DNA of 64,000 nucleotides from Tanypteryx hageni (taxonomy: Eukaryota; Arthropoda; Insecta; Odonata; Petaluridae): assembly GCA_028673005.1 (NCBI GenBank), contig CM054114.1, forward strand, positions 15,067,516 through 15,131,515, read 5' to 3'. Below, in pieces: positions 23,285 to 34,075 of this stretch. The notes beneath the pieces were generated by a model, which did no database searches, was not told the origin of the DNA, and worked only from the letters and a program-made list of their open reading frames with translations. The translations under genes were made by a program, and so were the position numbers. How positions within the stretch are numbered: the stretch's first letter is position 1; every line of letters begins with the position of its first letter.

Positions 23285-24498
23285 TTAGGTAGGAATCGTT
23301 GTAGGAGTTCGGAGCTTGCATCAAAGAACGCCTAAAAGAGCGAGACTTTATTTCCTTGCCCTTGATTTTCAAATACAAATCGAATTGTCCCAAGAATTAG
23401 TTTTAACGCGAATATTTGACATATTTTCACGTGAAAATATTTCGTTGTCAAGGTGATTTGCATTGTTGCCAGTTTCGTCTAATAATTGTGAACGATTGGC
23501 TGAAATAATTAATTCGCGTCGGATCTGTTTACATAATCGTGATATTTCTACGGTATTTTGAAGTGTAAACATTACCTTGGTAACGATTAACGAAAATAAA
23601 TATCCCATTATTCATTGACATTGTGCTTACAAAAAACTGTTTTTGTCACATTTAATTTGCTTAATTTTAAAGATTTCTATTACATTTTCTACGGAATCTG
23701 ATTAACTTTTAGCGGAGGTTCACTTCTTTAATCTGTGTGTACTCTGTTATATTTTCGTTGTTTACAAATGAAACTTATTTCCAATCAAACTTTATTAAAA
23801 TATAATGACGCAATTATTGTAATAAATTTAGGTAGAATAATTGATTTCATAAATAAACAATAAGTCCAAACCAGGACTAGATTTCCCAAAGTTGACGTCC
23901 CGAATTGATTACTTATATTGACAAGAAATGTTTCAGTATGTGTTAGTCATTACAATGAATTCTCATACCATAAATGCCATTTGTAATTCATAGTTTATCA
24001 GTGATCGAGAAAAATGGGAAAACAAATTAATAGAGCATTATCAGGTTTAAAATACTAAAATCATTGTCAAAATCTATTTCTGACATATTTTGCATGTATT
24101 TTTTTTAAATAAACGAATTTAATAAATGTTACCGTTTGAACTTTAAACGCTAATATGTATGGATTAACTGTCCATTGCTGAAGGGTAGTCGAGTCAAAAA
24201 GAAAACAAGTGAAGATATGATAATAAATTTTTATAACCAACTTTTATATAGTTAACACTTTAATATGAATAAACTCTATAATATAATTATGATAGCCTTT
24301 CTGCTTGCATGGGCGTAAAAAATTGCAAAAGTGTCTACCAGCTGTTGAGTGATGTGGGGGTCTCTATATTTAAACTTTAATATTTTTACAGTTGAGAGAA
24401 CGGCAGACAGAAATAGAGAACTCAGTGGCAAACGTAAGATTGTTTTGTATATAAATAGTAAGTTTGATAGTAGGTACCTTTTGTTTCATTAATGAAAA
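23285..24498. other. non-coding stretch, nothing recognised
   Basis: AT-rich DNA between a dispersed repeat and the Tigger element. No coding or repeat ends recognised. Confidence 0.45.
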
Positions 24499-24500
24499 TA

Positions 24501-25550
24501 CACCCAGACCCCGCTTTGCGTCGGTATTACGTTCTTAAAAATCACGACACAAACTGAAACGACGCAAATCGAAATACAATTTTCCATAAGAAACCACTGA
24601 AATATCGAAGATAGGTACCGGCACTACAATTTCAAGAAAGAATATTTTAAGAAAGTGTAAATTAATCCTAATTTGCCCTTTCAATTATGAAATAAAAGAA
24701 TTAATTGAAATAAATAGAAAAAAACTTTATTTTTCAACATCTAAACATAAAAGAACAAATTACATGAAACTCAATTTTATGAGGTACTAATTTTTTCAGA
24801 CTATGAATCTGTAGGTTTTGAGGTTGAGACTCCTTCCTATTGCTTTAGCTTCAAATATTTATCTAAAGTCTTCTCAACACCTCCTTTTTTGGCCATGTAA
24901 ATTTCCTTGTAGCAGCAGACATCATTCGCTATCACCCGTGCTACTTTTGAACTTCTTTCCTTGTCAGGATCGTCATTTGTAAAAATCTCAATAGCGTCGT
25001 CGATCAAACTCAGGACTTTGGAAATTCGTTTTAAAGTTAAAGTTGGTTGCAATTTCTTCCGAACTGTATTGCTCGTTAGCTGTTGCATTAACTCTTCGTT
25101 GCTCATTTCTTGATTGTGTGAGGCAAAAAATTCATCTATGTATGTTTGTGGAATCCCCAAACATACCTAGAGTTACCACCCGTTCGGTTTTTGCCCGAAC
25201 AGTTCGGCAATCAAATTATTTGTTCGTTGTTCGTACTGAACACAGAAATATTTGGTAAAATTAATCAAGCAAGTTTTTATCAAATTTTAGCTTAATACAA
25301 TTCGAAAGTTAGCATTTCGATTATAACCTGAATCGACTGTTCAAATCGAGTAACAATATCATGGTTTTTAGTCGGTGTTCGGTAATGACACCAGAAAAAG
25401 GTGGTAACCCTAAACATACCACAACGACGCAAATGCGGAATTTGACGACTCCAAGCAAAATTTTGGTTTTAATTGTTCAACGACCCAACTTCAAGAACGA
25501 CGCAAAGCAAAACGATGCAAAGCAAAACGGCGCAAAGCGAGGTCTGGATG
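24501..25550. mobile_element. Tigger/pogo transposon, internally deleted, 1050 bp
   Basis: The left end is CACCCAGACCCCGCTTTGCG and the right end on the minus strand is CATCCAGACCTCGCTTTGCG. These inverted repeats match at 18 of 20 and continue into CGACGCAA-type repeats on both sides. The element is flanked by TA at 24499-24500 and 25551-25552, the target of the Tc1/mariner/pogo superfamily. It encodes only the C-terminal end of a Tigger transposase (24837-25160, minus strand), so it is a non-autonomous deletion derivative. Subterminal copies of GACGCAAAGCAAAACG repeat near the right end. Confidence 0.88.
24837..25160 (-). pseudogene. Tigger-type (pogo) transposase C-terminus
   Basis: The 107-residue frame ends with DDPDKERSSKVARVI, CCYKEIYMAKK and TLDKYLKLKQ. 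It starts with a segment IDEFFASHNQEMSNEELMQQ. This order (SHNQELTNEEL, a coiled SLIDDAIEIF segment, DPNxERxxKV, CYREIY, TSLDxFFK) is the C-terminal tail of Tigger/TIGD transposases after the DDE_1 domain. The CENP-B-type DNA-binding region and the catalytic domain are absent from the element. The start methionine is simply the first in the remaining frame, so transposition activity is not expected. Confidence 0.85.
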
Positions 25551-25552
25551 TA

Positions 25553-28250
25553 CTGAATTATTCATTCATATTGCTTAAAACCAACGAAAATATACTGCTA
25601 GTTCAGACTAATTCAGCTTTAGATACTACAAGGAGTGAAACTGTTGATCACCAACGAGGCCTTTTCATAGGGAAAACTGTTTTCAGATTAATCTTATATG
25701 AATAAAGATAATATTTTTTTAAGATAAATAAAAACTTACTATCTATAATAATTACGATAAATAAAAACACACTTATTAGCAGAAATATCCCTTAAAAAAC
25801 GTAGGAATGCTTATATCAATACAAATACACATTAAAATAAAGATACTTCTATTACACCACGAACAATGACAGTAGTTTTTTTAATCTCGTTGATATAATG
25901 GACGCTTGTAATTTGTTTAGATTCACTTCAACAACATAAACACAGAAAAGAAAATCCAAGTTTATATTGTACAAGTAATGCGATAACTGTTGTAAAAATA
26001 ATGAAATTATAAATATAAACAACTAAAAAGAAAATATAATTTAAAAAATAAATAAATATGAAAAATGCCACTAATATTATATATATATATATATATAAAG
26101 TGAAGTTAATATAAAAGTTGGTAATAACCCATTTGATCACTCGTCTATGCTCAAGTCGAGTTCAGTAATAATCGTCTCCATGTCAACAATCCGATAAAAT
26201 GTGACTTAAAATGCAAAAACGCTGTTTTAATAACAATTCAAGAAAATACGATCAACTATCAAAATTGTGCGATAAAAATTAGAATTTAAATTCTTTTCCT
26301 CTTAGAACAGTAGATACCTCGCTTCGGTATCATAATCTTAAGTTATTTTAAAGTACTAAAGAAAACATCTGTCTACGGTGGATTTGAGACTTCCTATGTA
26401 AAACAAATAAGGAAAAAACGTTCCTGGAATCGAATCTGTGACTTCAATCTTCGCCAAATAAAATATGGCCTGGCAGCACGAGCCTCATACTAAGTTTCAT
26501 GATGCAAAAGTTGTTAGTGGGGGACACACATTCATACACTCAGACAGGACCATTTCATAAGGCTATGTTTCCTTTGGAAACCAACCTTAAAAACAACAAA
26601 TACAAGGAAAAATTCACAGAGGAAAATATTGAATCTGTTCCTAAAACTAAGGTACAATTTGTATTAAAAATAATGAAGCCGCCCTTATGTGAACTAAAAT
26701 GTAAAAAAATATGCATAAAATTAATATTCTATAGCGTGGTTTGCATTAATTTTTATGTAAATTTTATTTTGAATTAATAGGTACTTAATTCACGTATACC
26801 TGCCATAATTAACGAGATATTACGCTGGTTAACATTATAAATAGTTTATTTTTTCTAGTCATTTTTAGAAATTTCCCATGATAGCTTTAAGAATTCAATT
26901 TTGTTTTTAAAAAATAAAGTCATAACTAGTCACGTTCTGAAAAAACGACCTAAGGCGCTCTTCAATCATCGGGACGTAACAACTTTATCAAATCACGCTA
27001 TCATTTTTCATTTGAATAATTTTGCAAACGTAAGTTAAAATATGCCCAAATTAGGCGGCCTAAAGCCTCTTAAGAAGCAATTGTTTCAGTTATCTTTGTG
27101 AAAGATAGAAACTCCGTTATGATTTCATCTTTCACTTTTTCGCGGAAGAGAAAACTTTGACGGATTTACGATGTTGTATTCAGAGAGCGATCAACATTAT
27201 GATTAAATAACGTAAGACCTTTTAAATTTTTTAAAATTATTACCATTATTTTCCAATGGTAATAGGAAAAACTATATACTAGCCAATTCCTTGAACTGAG
27301 GTTTGAAAATTCATGTCTAAATTTTTATAAATTAGTACCATTAGCTTACTTTTTAATGGAATTCCACAAGGCAAAGGTTAATATTTTTCCCTAGTATTTT
27401 ATTATTTAAGACTACTTACTGTTTTTAAATACAGTTACTAATATGATAAATAACATTACTTGCTAACAGTTTAATCGAAAACAATTTTCATTGCGAAAAT
27501 AGGAAACTACAAATGGGGGATGTTTGCGCGATTGCTGTGGATTCATATTCAATAACAGGTTTAGAGGCATTTCATCACGTTATCACTCCAAAATGGATCG
27601 GTATCCAGCTGTTCAAAAGCACACAGTCTTCAAATTAGATGTCTTCTAAAAACCCCCGATATATTTGATTTACTAACTCAAACTAATTAAAAACATGATC
27701 TTTATATATATCCAGCAGTTGTTTATGCTTTTATTATAAAAGAAAAAGGCACAAAATGCGGCATTTCCCTAAATGTTAGGTTTCATTATGTTCGTCAGCC
27801 CCCCATAAAAATGTTCTGGACGACTTATTAATGATTCAGCGGAGGGAATAAACGCTTTATCCTCTATTAAACTGAGACGGAAATAAACTGCGAAAAAATC
27901 TATTTTGAAGAAAAAAAGATCTCACACTTCAGCGTCTTTTAAAATTTTTATTTGAATGAGACAGGTGCAAGGATTTTCCAAAATCGAAATAATAATCTTT
28001 ATAAGGTTAAGCATGAAAATGGGGTTTTTAATGAGTCGAAAAGTAAAATAGGGTCAATATCTTTATACGTGTCACAGTAACCAACGTAAATAGTTGTTAT
28101 ATATTACATCATATTACTGGCATATACCTCGCTCTGGTACAATTAAATCACTAGACATGAAAATATCCTTGCATTATATTCTTTTCTTGTGAAAGTCATA
28201 CTTAATGGTTTCAGGCGCCACTTTGTGGAATTTCTTCATATTGTACAAGT
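25553..28250. other. non-coding stretch with minor repeats
   Basis: AT-rich DNA, including an (AT)n run at 26078-26097. A degenerate tRNA-like B box on the minus strand (AGATTCGATTCC, near 26425-26437) is possibly a SINE relic. No exon or gene-like frame recognised. Confidence 0.45.
26078..26097. repeat. (AT)n microsatellite
   Basis: An uninterrupted run of alternating T and A about 20 bp long. Confidence 0.9.
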
Positions 28251-28257
28251 CAAGAGA

Positions 28258-28402
28258 CTTATCGGTTAATTCCGCATAAACTTTTATTTCTATTCGACCT
28301 AGGCTTCGTTGCAATGCAACATCATCATTGTGTTATATGACGATTGCAACGAAACCTAGGTCGAATAGAAATAAAAAAGTTAATGTGGAATTTTCCGATA
28401 AG
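28258..28402. repeat. long near-perfect hairpin, about 60-bp arms
   Basis: The left arm (28258-28316) begins CTTATCGGTTAATTCC and includes TATTTCTATTCGACCTAGGC. The right arm (28342-28402), read on the minus strand, begins CTTATCGGAAAATTCC and includes TATTTCTATTCGACCTAGGT. Both arms end in TTCGTTGCAAT. About seven mismatches and small indels separate the arms, with a loop of about 25 nt. Weak similarity may continue outward for some tens of bases. It could be a small foldback MITE or a source of a hairpin RNA. No flanking duplication is evident. Confidence 0.85.
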
Positions 28403-28985
28403 TTTCTTTGTTTCCACAATATTGTGAATGACAGTTTCAATAACAATTGCTGAGAAAGGAGTTCCGAAGGAGAAGGAAATCTGAGGAAGGAAAACGTGGA
28501 AAGTGGCCTGCAGTTCGGGAATTTGATAAGTTTGATAGGTTCCGCAGCAAAAATGTTTGCGGAGACGACGAACATTATTTTCTGACTCTGTTCTTTACAT
28601 TCTACTGTACATATTGTATTATATGAATCTGAAAATGGCAATATTTTGGGTGAAATATTATTTCAAAAGTATAACTAATAAAAATACCCCAATTTTATAT
28701 ATGTAGTTTTGCCAATGAAATTCGCAAGCGCACCTTGAAAATATGGTTTGATAGCGAAAATAAATTTTCGCATCTGGTCGATCGTGGAATTATTAATTTA
28801 ATTTTTTTCGCAAAATTCTAAGAAAAATGTGTGAGGACTACGACATAAAATATCGCATATCATACGATATTATACATTATTTTTAATGCTAAACTGATGG
28901 TAATAAATGCCTCGGCGAATCTCTGAATGAAAGCGCAATTACAGATGAGCGCTTGTTAATCATAAATTAAAAAATAAAATATAAA
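28403..28985 (-). other. putative intron DNA downstream of the host exon
   Basis: AT-rich sequence following the donor site of the minus-strand exon. No further exon was found. A minus-strand open frame (28333-28641) overlaps the hairpin and has no recognised motif. Confidence 0.4.
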
Positions 28986-28991
28986 ACTTAC

Positions 28992-29085
28992 CATATGGCT
29001 GCTATCCAGTTGGTGACGAGCGTCGCAATTCGGGTGGAATACTCAGACGCACATTGATGCAACAAAGCATCCACCGACACTGATT
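28992..29085 (-). CDS. internal host-gene exon, 94 nt, product not recognised
   Basis: On the minus strand a pyrimidine-rich tract TTTTTCTTTTTATAG directly precedes AATCAGTG, and the segment ends CCATATG followed by GTAAGTTT. This gives a strong acceptor and a consensus donor 94 nt apart. Two frames are closed by stops; the third is open and reads SVSVDALLHQCASEYSTR, then a segment with ATLVTNWIAAIW. GC is 50 percent against roughly 25-30 percent in the flanks. The exon begins with two bases of a split codon and ends with two bases of another. The peptide looks amphipathic-helical, but I do not recognise the family. No other exon of the gene is identifiable in the window, so introns must be long. 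Confidence 0.6.
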
Positions 29086-29660
29086 CTATAAAAAGAAAAA
29101 ATATTTTTAACTGCAATTACTTTATCCGCTAGTGTTAAAAAATTCATGATTCAATATTAAAGATCGTTGCAAAAAATCGTTCAAGAATTTAAAAATTAAG
29201 CTGAAGCTAAGAAAATAATTATTGAAAAATCATAATGAACGATTTTTTTACCCTTATCAATTAGTATATTTCAACTGTTTTGAAGCAGTACATTATTCGT
29301 ATCATGATCCTTTAAGGCGAACAAAAAATGTAACAGCAATTTAAACTTGTATTATCACTACCTACTGAAAAGAAAATTTTCAAACCAGGGAATGTGTCAA
29401 AAATCTTAAACGTACAGCCATTTCCAAAACTATTCCAACAATTTGAGTGGCGCCGCTTTCGCAGCAGACTTAATTTTAACTTCATATCTACGTGAATGTT
29501 ACGTCAATCGCTGACTATGTACCTATTCCCGTCGTGACGCCACCCCAGCCTTCAAGGTTAATTATTTTATAAAATACGACGTATTCTTGAGTATCGACCG
29601 GAGAAAAATCTAAAGACTACATAGAACAGAAATACATTCCAACCATTGCCTTCTGATATT
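29086..29660 (-). other. putative upstream intron DNA
   Basis: AT-rich sequence 5' of the exon on the minus strand, with a TTAAC branch-point-like word about 45-50 nt before the acceptor. No repeats recognised until the minisatellite. Confidence 0.4.
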
Positions 29661-29667
29661 GGATATA

Positions 29668-29800
29668 GCGAGGTGGCGAGGGTATGGTGGCGAGGGTATG
29701 GTGGCGAGGATATTGTGGCGAGGGTATTGTGGCGAGGGTATGGTGGCTAGGGTATGGTGGCGAGGGTATGGTGGCGAGGGCGGTGGCGAGGGTGGCGGTG
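29668..29800 (+). repeat. minisatellite, 14-bp unit
   Basis: About eight tandem copies of GGCGAGGGTATGGT with point variants (ATATTGT, GGCTAGGG), then a degenerate GGCGGTGGCGAGGG end. It abuts the truncated family S end at 29801. The Gly/Glu/Arg-rich open frame across it is not a gene. Confidence 0.9.
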
Positions 29801-29862
29801 GTCTCGAAATTTTTTTCACGAAAACAATACTTTCCCCTTTACTACGTATGGAGTAAGTAAAG
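29801..29862 (-). repeat. family S terminal fragment
   Basis: The minus strand reads TTACTTACTCCATACGTAGT, then GGGGAAAGTATTGTTTTCGT and GAAAAAAATTTCGAGA, the same order as the start of the copy at 17345. It stops where the 14-bp minisatellite begins. Confidence 0.6.
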
Positions 29863-29982
29863 AAGAGTGGAAAGATGCACACATCATGCTTGCACACATG
29901 AGAGGCAGAGGCGTTCTTTATGATTTATGTAATCATGTCAAAAAAAGCAAATATTAATGGCGTTAGTATAAAGTCTACGGAC

Positions 29983-30275
29983 TGAAACGCCAGTAGCGAT
30001 GCCAAGGAAATCTCGAATTTTTGATTCACCGATTAATTTTCCTATCAATTGTAATTAATAATACAATCGACTATTACTTAAAACATGCCTTACTCGAATA
30101 GTTGTAATATAATCTGTATGTTTCACGTAATACCTTCGTCGTAAATTACCCATTTCTTTTCACTTACAAACTTTGTGTATACGTAAAGAAAATAGAAGTA
30201 TTTACGTTTATTTCTTCGTCGTAATCCACTTCCCTTCATTATCCAAATGTTGCGTACGCACGAAAAAATTAAACT
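29983..30275 (-). repeat. dispersed repeat family R, copy C (partial)
   Basis: The minus strand matches the inner-right part of copies A and B. Shared words are TTTCGTGCG, ATTTACGACGAAG, TTACAACTATTCGAGT, ATTGTATTATTAATTACAAT-type and GGTGAATCAAAAATTCGA, then TTGGCAT-ACTGGC. The ends of the family are missing. Confidence 0.65.
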
Positions 30276-31453
30276 ATGTACTGGTACCCGCAAATACGTT
30301 TGCGAAGTCAGTAAGAAATATGCATGTTTTACCGGGCAGTCACACATAGTTCGGAGATAGATTTATCATGCAATTACTTACGACTCGTCTATGAAAAGTA
30401 GGTTCACTTAATAATGAAGCGAAGACTGAGGTGGCGTCACAACGGGAATAGGTACATAGTCACCCACTTACGTGACATTCACGTAGGTATGAAGTTAAAA
30501 TTGTCTGCGGCGAAAGCGGCGCCACTCAAATTGCTGAATACATTTGGAAATGACTGCACATTCTATCCAATAACCCATCAAATTGGTAGATGCAGTGTAC
30601 AGGCATAACAGTAATCCGCATTTATTGTTATTCTTCATCTACTGCGCTACAAAACATCCTGAGGAAGAATAAAAAACATATTAATCTCACGCATTTTTGG
30701 TGTGCGTTCTTTCCTTCCGATATAAGCGAGAGTTTCGATTTTTTTAAAGGTTTCTCCCAATAGTTCCCGCGACTGTTTCTTTTCTGAATGCTTTATAAAT
30801 TTCTCCTCCTCTTTTATCGAAGCTCACTCTATTCCTCTGAAAAATAATTAACGCTTCGTTTTGCGGCATTTTGTTTCACAGTTCTATGCGCTTTCTTAAG
30901 CTTCTATGTGTGGAATAATTGAGAGAAACAGTTTATCTTTAAGGTTGCAAGAGGATATCGCTGCACGATAAGTAGATACTGCACTTTTCATATTACTTAA
31001 AAATGTAACCGAATAGCATCTCTATCATAAGTATCAGGGTTCGAGTCCCGATGAGATTTTTGCTTCGTTTAAGAGATTTGAGGCGAAGAAGTTATGGAAA
31101 ATTCTCAAATTTTTATCTGTGAAACAATTGTTTAATTGCTATCTCAAAGATCATACAATATTCATGGAGATGAAAATGTTTTATTTATTGCGCTCACCAA
31201 AACTATTCCTGTGAACAGATGTAGACAAATACATAATGGAATGTTTGTCACTTTCTTGAATTTCCACCTCCGAAACCATATTTTGGAATTACGTACTCCC
31301 TCTGACATTTTGTGGCAAATAGTTTCCGAATAATTTTCTAATAAGTGCTTCAAGGATCATCTGTGAAAAGCATAAACGGGGACTAAAAATCCTTTAATCT
31401 TTAATTACTCGCACCCTACAGAATGCCAGGAGGTATTTTTAATATTAATGTTA
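30276..31453. other. non-coding stretch with one tRNA-like B box
   Basis: AT-rich DNA. GGGTTCGAGTCCCGATGAG at 31037-31055 fits a Pol III B box and resembles SINE 3' halves elsewhere in the window, but no A box or tRNA fold precedes it. No gene recognised. Confidence 0.4.
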
Positions 31454-31530
31454 TTGGCAGTGGCGTAGCGAACACCCTCGTAACCACCACGCGGCGGGGG
31501 GGCAGGTATAAAGTTGCCGCAGAATGGGGG
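31454..31530 (+). mobile_element. solitary DNA-transposon end (CAGTGGCGTAGCG family)
   Basis: CAGTGGCGTAGCGAACACCC followed by a GC-rich subterminal region with CGGCGGGGGGGCAGG looks like a hAT-type terminus. The same 13-bp start occurs inverted at 47411-47423. The opposite end of this copy was not found. Confidence 0.4.
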
Positions 31531-32009
31531 AGCAATATACAATATCTTAAAATCGCGTAAAACGATGAACGAAGTTTTTAGCTTGTAGTTCTGTGACGTT
31601 GGCCTTCGCATATTGCTTGTTTTATTGATAGAAGTATATGTCAGCACAGCAATAACATGCAGTTGGAAATTTCATCCGTATACTCAGATATACGTCCGAA
31701 AGGAGCATGGAAACGAAAAAATTAAGAAAAGCCCAACCTCATCATTCAATAGATGATCTCAAATTAGACGAGGAAGAAGGGTCCGAAAATTATTTTCACT
31801 CTGACAAGTGAAATCTCAACACAGTTTTGGTTTCAGCCCCATAATTAAGCCATACAAAGGGTTTATTCACCTCCTCGTTAAATTTCTCGCCATTTTCTAT
31901 CCACCATCGAGATAACACAATTATAAGCTTCGTTATTTACGATATAAAACGCAACCCGCGAGTGATCTTTCATTGTGCGATTAATTTCCGGGCGAAAAAA
32001 TCAACTACA
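31531..32009. other. non-coding spacer, nothing recognised
   Basis: AT-rich DNA leading into the GC-rich islet. No features supported. Confidence 0.35.
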
Positions 32010-32420
32010 AACATGCAGGTGAACGTTACAACGTTAAACTTTTCGTTTTTAGACCGCGCGTCTTCGCCTCGTCGCGCGCACGCACCGACACCCAGCTAAC
32101 ACCCCGCCAGAACTCGAAGATCACACCCGAACAACTAGGAAACGGAACGAAGCCGATTTACTTTCCCTCTCCTACCATTTTTCCCGCTTCCAAAACCGCA
32201 CGACATTCGAACCGTGCCAATTTTCCTTTCCTCGCTTGTTTTCGCGGCTCAACTGTCGGGAACGGAGGGCATGACGGGAAGGCGTAGTGCTCTCCGTCAG
32301 AGGATGTGGTAAATGAACGATGGATTGAACGGGATTTGGTCGGAGTGAGCGATCGAACGAGAGCTGGCGGAAAGGAATACGATGATACATCTTTCGTGGA
32401 AGAGAAAGGGAGGGACAGCA
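32010..32420. other. GC-rich CpG islet, possible promoter or first exon
   Basis: CpG-dense DNA (for example GACCGCGCGTCTTCGCCTCG near 32051) with open frames on the minus strand. It lies 3 kb upstream, in minus-strand sense, of the exon at 28992-29085, so a 5' region of that gene is conceivable. I found no convincing donor or core promoter. Confidence 0.25.
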
Positions 32421-32669
32421 AAGTGCCCCCTTAAAACGTACTTCTCACAGGCAAATTCTTTGTGCTTCATTTTTTGTGACGCAACGCATCAATTAGAATA
32501 GAATAATTCGGCATAAAAGATCTATTTGACCATAACGAGGTATTTTAGCTCATGTGCATGAACATGCTGAATTCCACATTTTATGGACGAAAGAGTGATA
32601 CGTAAACCTAGGTTACGCAATGATTTTTGTTATAGTGAATATATTACGAGTTTTTCTTGTCGTTTAGGA

Positions 32670-32904
32670 CGGTGGTTCTTAAACTTTCTATTGTTGCGGC
32701 ACCTTGAATATCATGCGGTTCCCTTTGAATTGAAAATAGTAAAAATAAATGCAAATTTCTTCATTTTATGTAACTATTAATAATTTTTAACACAGTTTTT
32801 CCAAAAATTCTCTGATAAAATGTTATTACTTGTGAAAACTTTATATTTCGACATTTCACCTTGCATCCAAAATAATTTTGTGGTCCACACTTTGAGAAAC
32901 GCTG
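32670..32904. mobile_element. non-autonomous hAT element (MITE), 235 bp
   Basis: The left end is CGGTGGTTCTTAAACTTTC and the right end on the minus strand is CAGCGTTTCTCAAAGTGTGG. Flanking 8-mers are gtttagga (32662-32669) and gtttaggt (32905-32912), matching at 7 of 8. TGCGGCACC and TGTGGTCCAC subterminal words fit hAT MITEs. No coding. Confidence 0.8.
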
Positions 32905-33339
32905 GTTTAGGTGATAATATTGTGAATCATTGGGATTCGGCCTGCTTCATACAGACCGGATCTCCACATCGTGGTTCCATTAGCCACGTGTGATAACTTT
33001 TGCTATAATAAATTATTAAGGATGTACCCAGATTTCCCGTGGTACAGAAGTGCGTATGTCTTGTGACAAATTCAAAAGTAAACGGTCTTTAGTATGCCGG
33101 AATTCTGAATAGTTTGTTACCCATAAAGCCCTGTTTAGTTCATTCGGTCCAAATACGTAATTTTAGTTTTGTATTAATTCATAAGCCATATATAATAAAC
33201 GGCGCAATATACATTGCACAAACTTTCTCATATAAGTTTGGTCGACTGTGTACGTTTGTAAAAGAAAAACGCTTATAAATCAAAGTTAACCTTAATTTAG
33301 TGTATATTTTAATGTCACAGGTCAATATTTAGTAATTTT

Positions 33340-34075
33340 TTGGGACATATGGCTTAGTTGAGTATTATTTGCGACATCAGGCTGTACAATTGGATGGATT
33401 TTAAACGAAATCCTTATGGCCATTTTTGGGTAAATCGAATTTTGTTTCAAAATATCCAAGAATAAAGTAGGTACCCTTAATTGTTGCGCAATATCGTTCA
33501 TCTCTTCCGAGTGTCTATTATGAATGATATTATCCTCAAATATGAGATATCATTCGATTCAGTTTAACCGTTTAGGCTGTAATAAGATTTTTAGTGGATC
33601 GCGGCGGAGGCGTGACGTCATAGGGCTTGGGTAAGGTAGCTTAACGTACATTGTAATGCCATTGGACGCCATATAGTGATTTCAAGAGATATATGGCTTA
33701 CATAGAACATTATTTGCGACATCAGGGTCTACAATTGGATTGATTATAATCAAATTCTCTGTAGCCATTTTTGAGTAAATAAAAGTTTTCTAAAAATCGC
33801 CAGGAATAAAATACCCTTAATTTTTGCGCAATATCATTTTTATGAAAAATGGGTCTGCAAAAGATGAAATATTGCACAAATACGAAATATCATTCGATTC
33901 CATGTACGCGTTTGGGCTCTAGATTGGCGAACAGACGACAGACAGACAGACGGCATGACAAAAACAACTTTTATGGTCTTAGGGACACCTAAAACGTGTA
34001 TTTCCATCAAAATCTCGAAGTCGAATTTTTTCACGAATACAGTGCTTCCTCAATATACTACGTATATGAGAAAGT
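33340..34075 (-). repeat. family S-like copy with an internal tandem duplication
   Basis: The minus strand starts TACTTTCTCATATACGTAGT and continues with GAAAAAATTCGACTTCGAGA and GGAAATACACGTTTTAGG, then a (CTGT)n tract, as in the copy at 17345. Inside, 33691-33925 repeats 33345-33590 collinearly; shared words are TTATTTGCGACATCAGG, CTACAATTGGAT, GGTACCC/ATACCCTTAATT, TTGCGCAATATC and AATATCATTCGATTC. The two units are about 345 bp apart. Confidence 0.55.
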
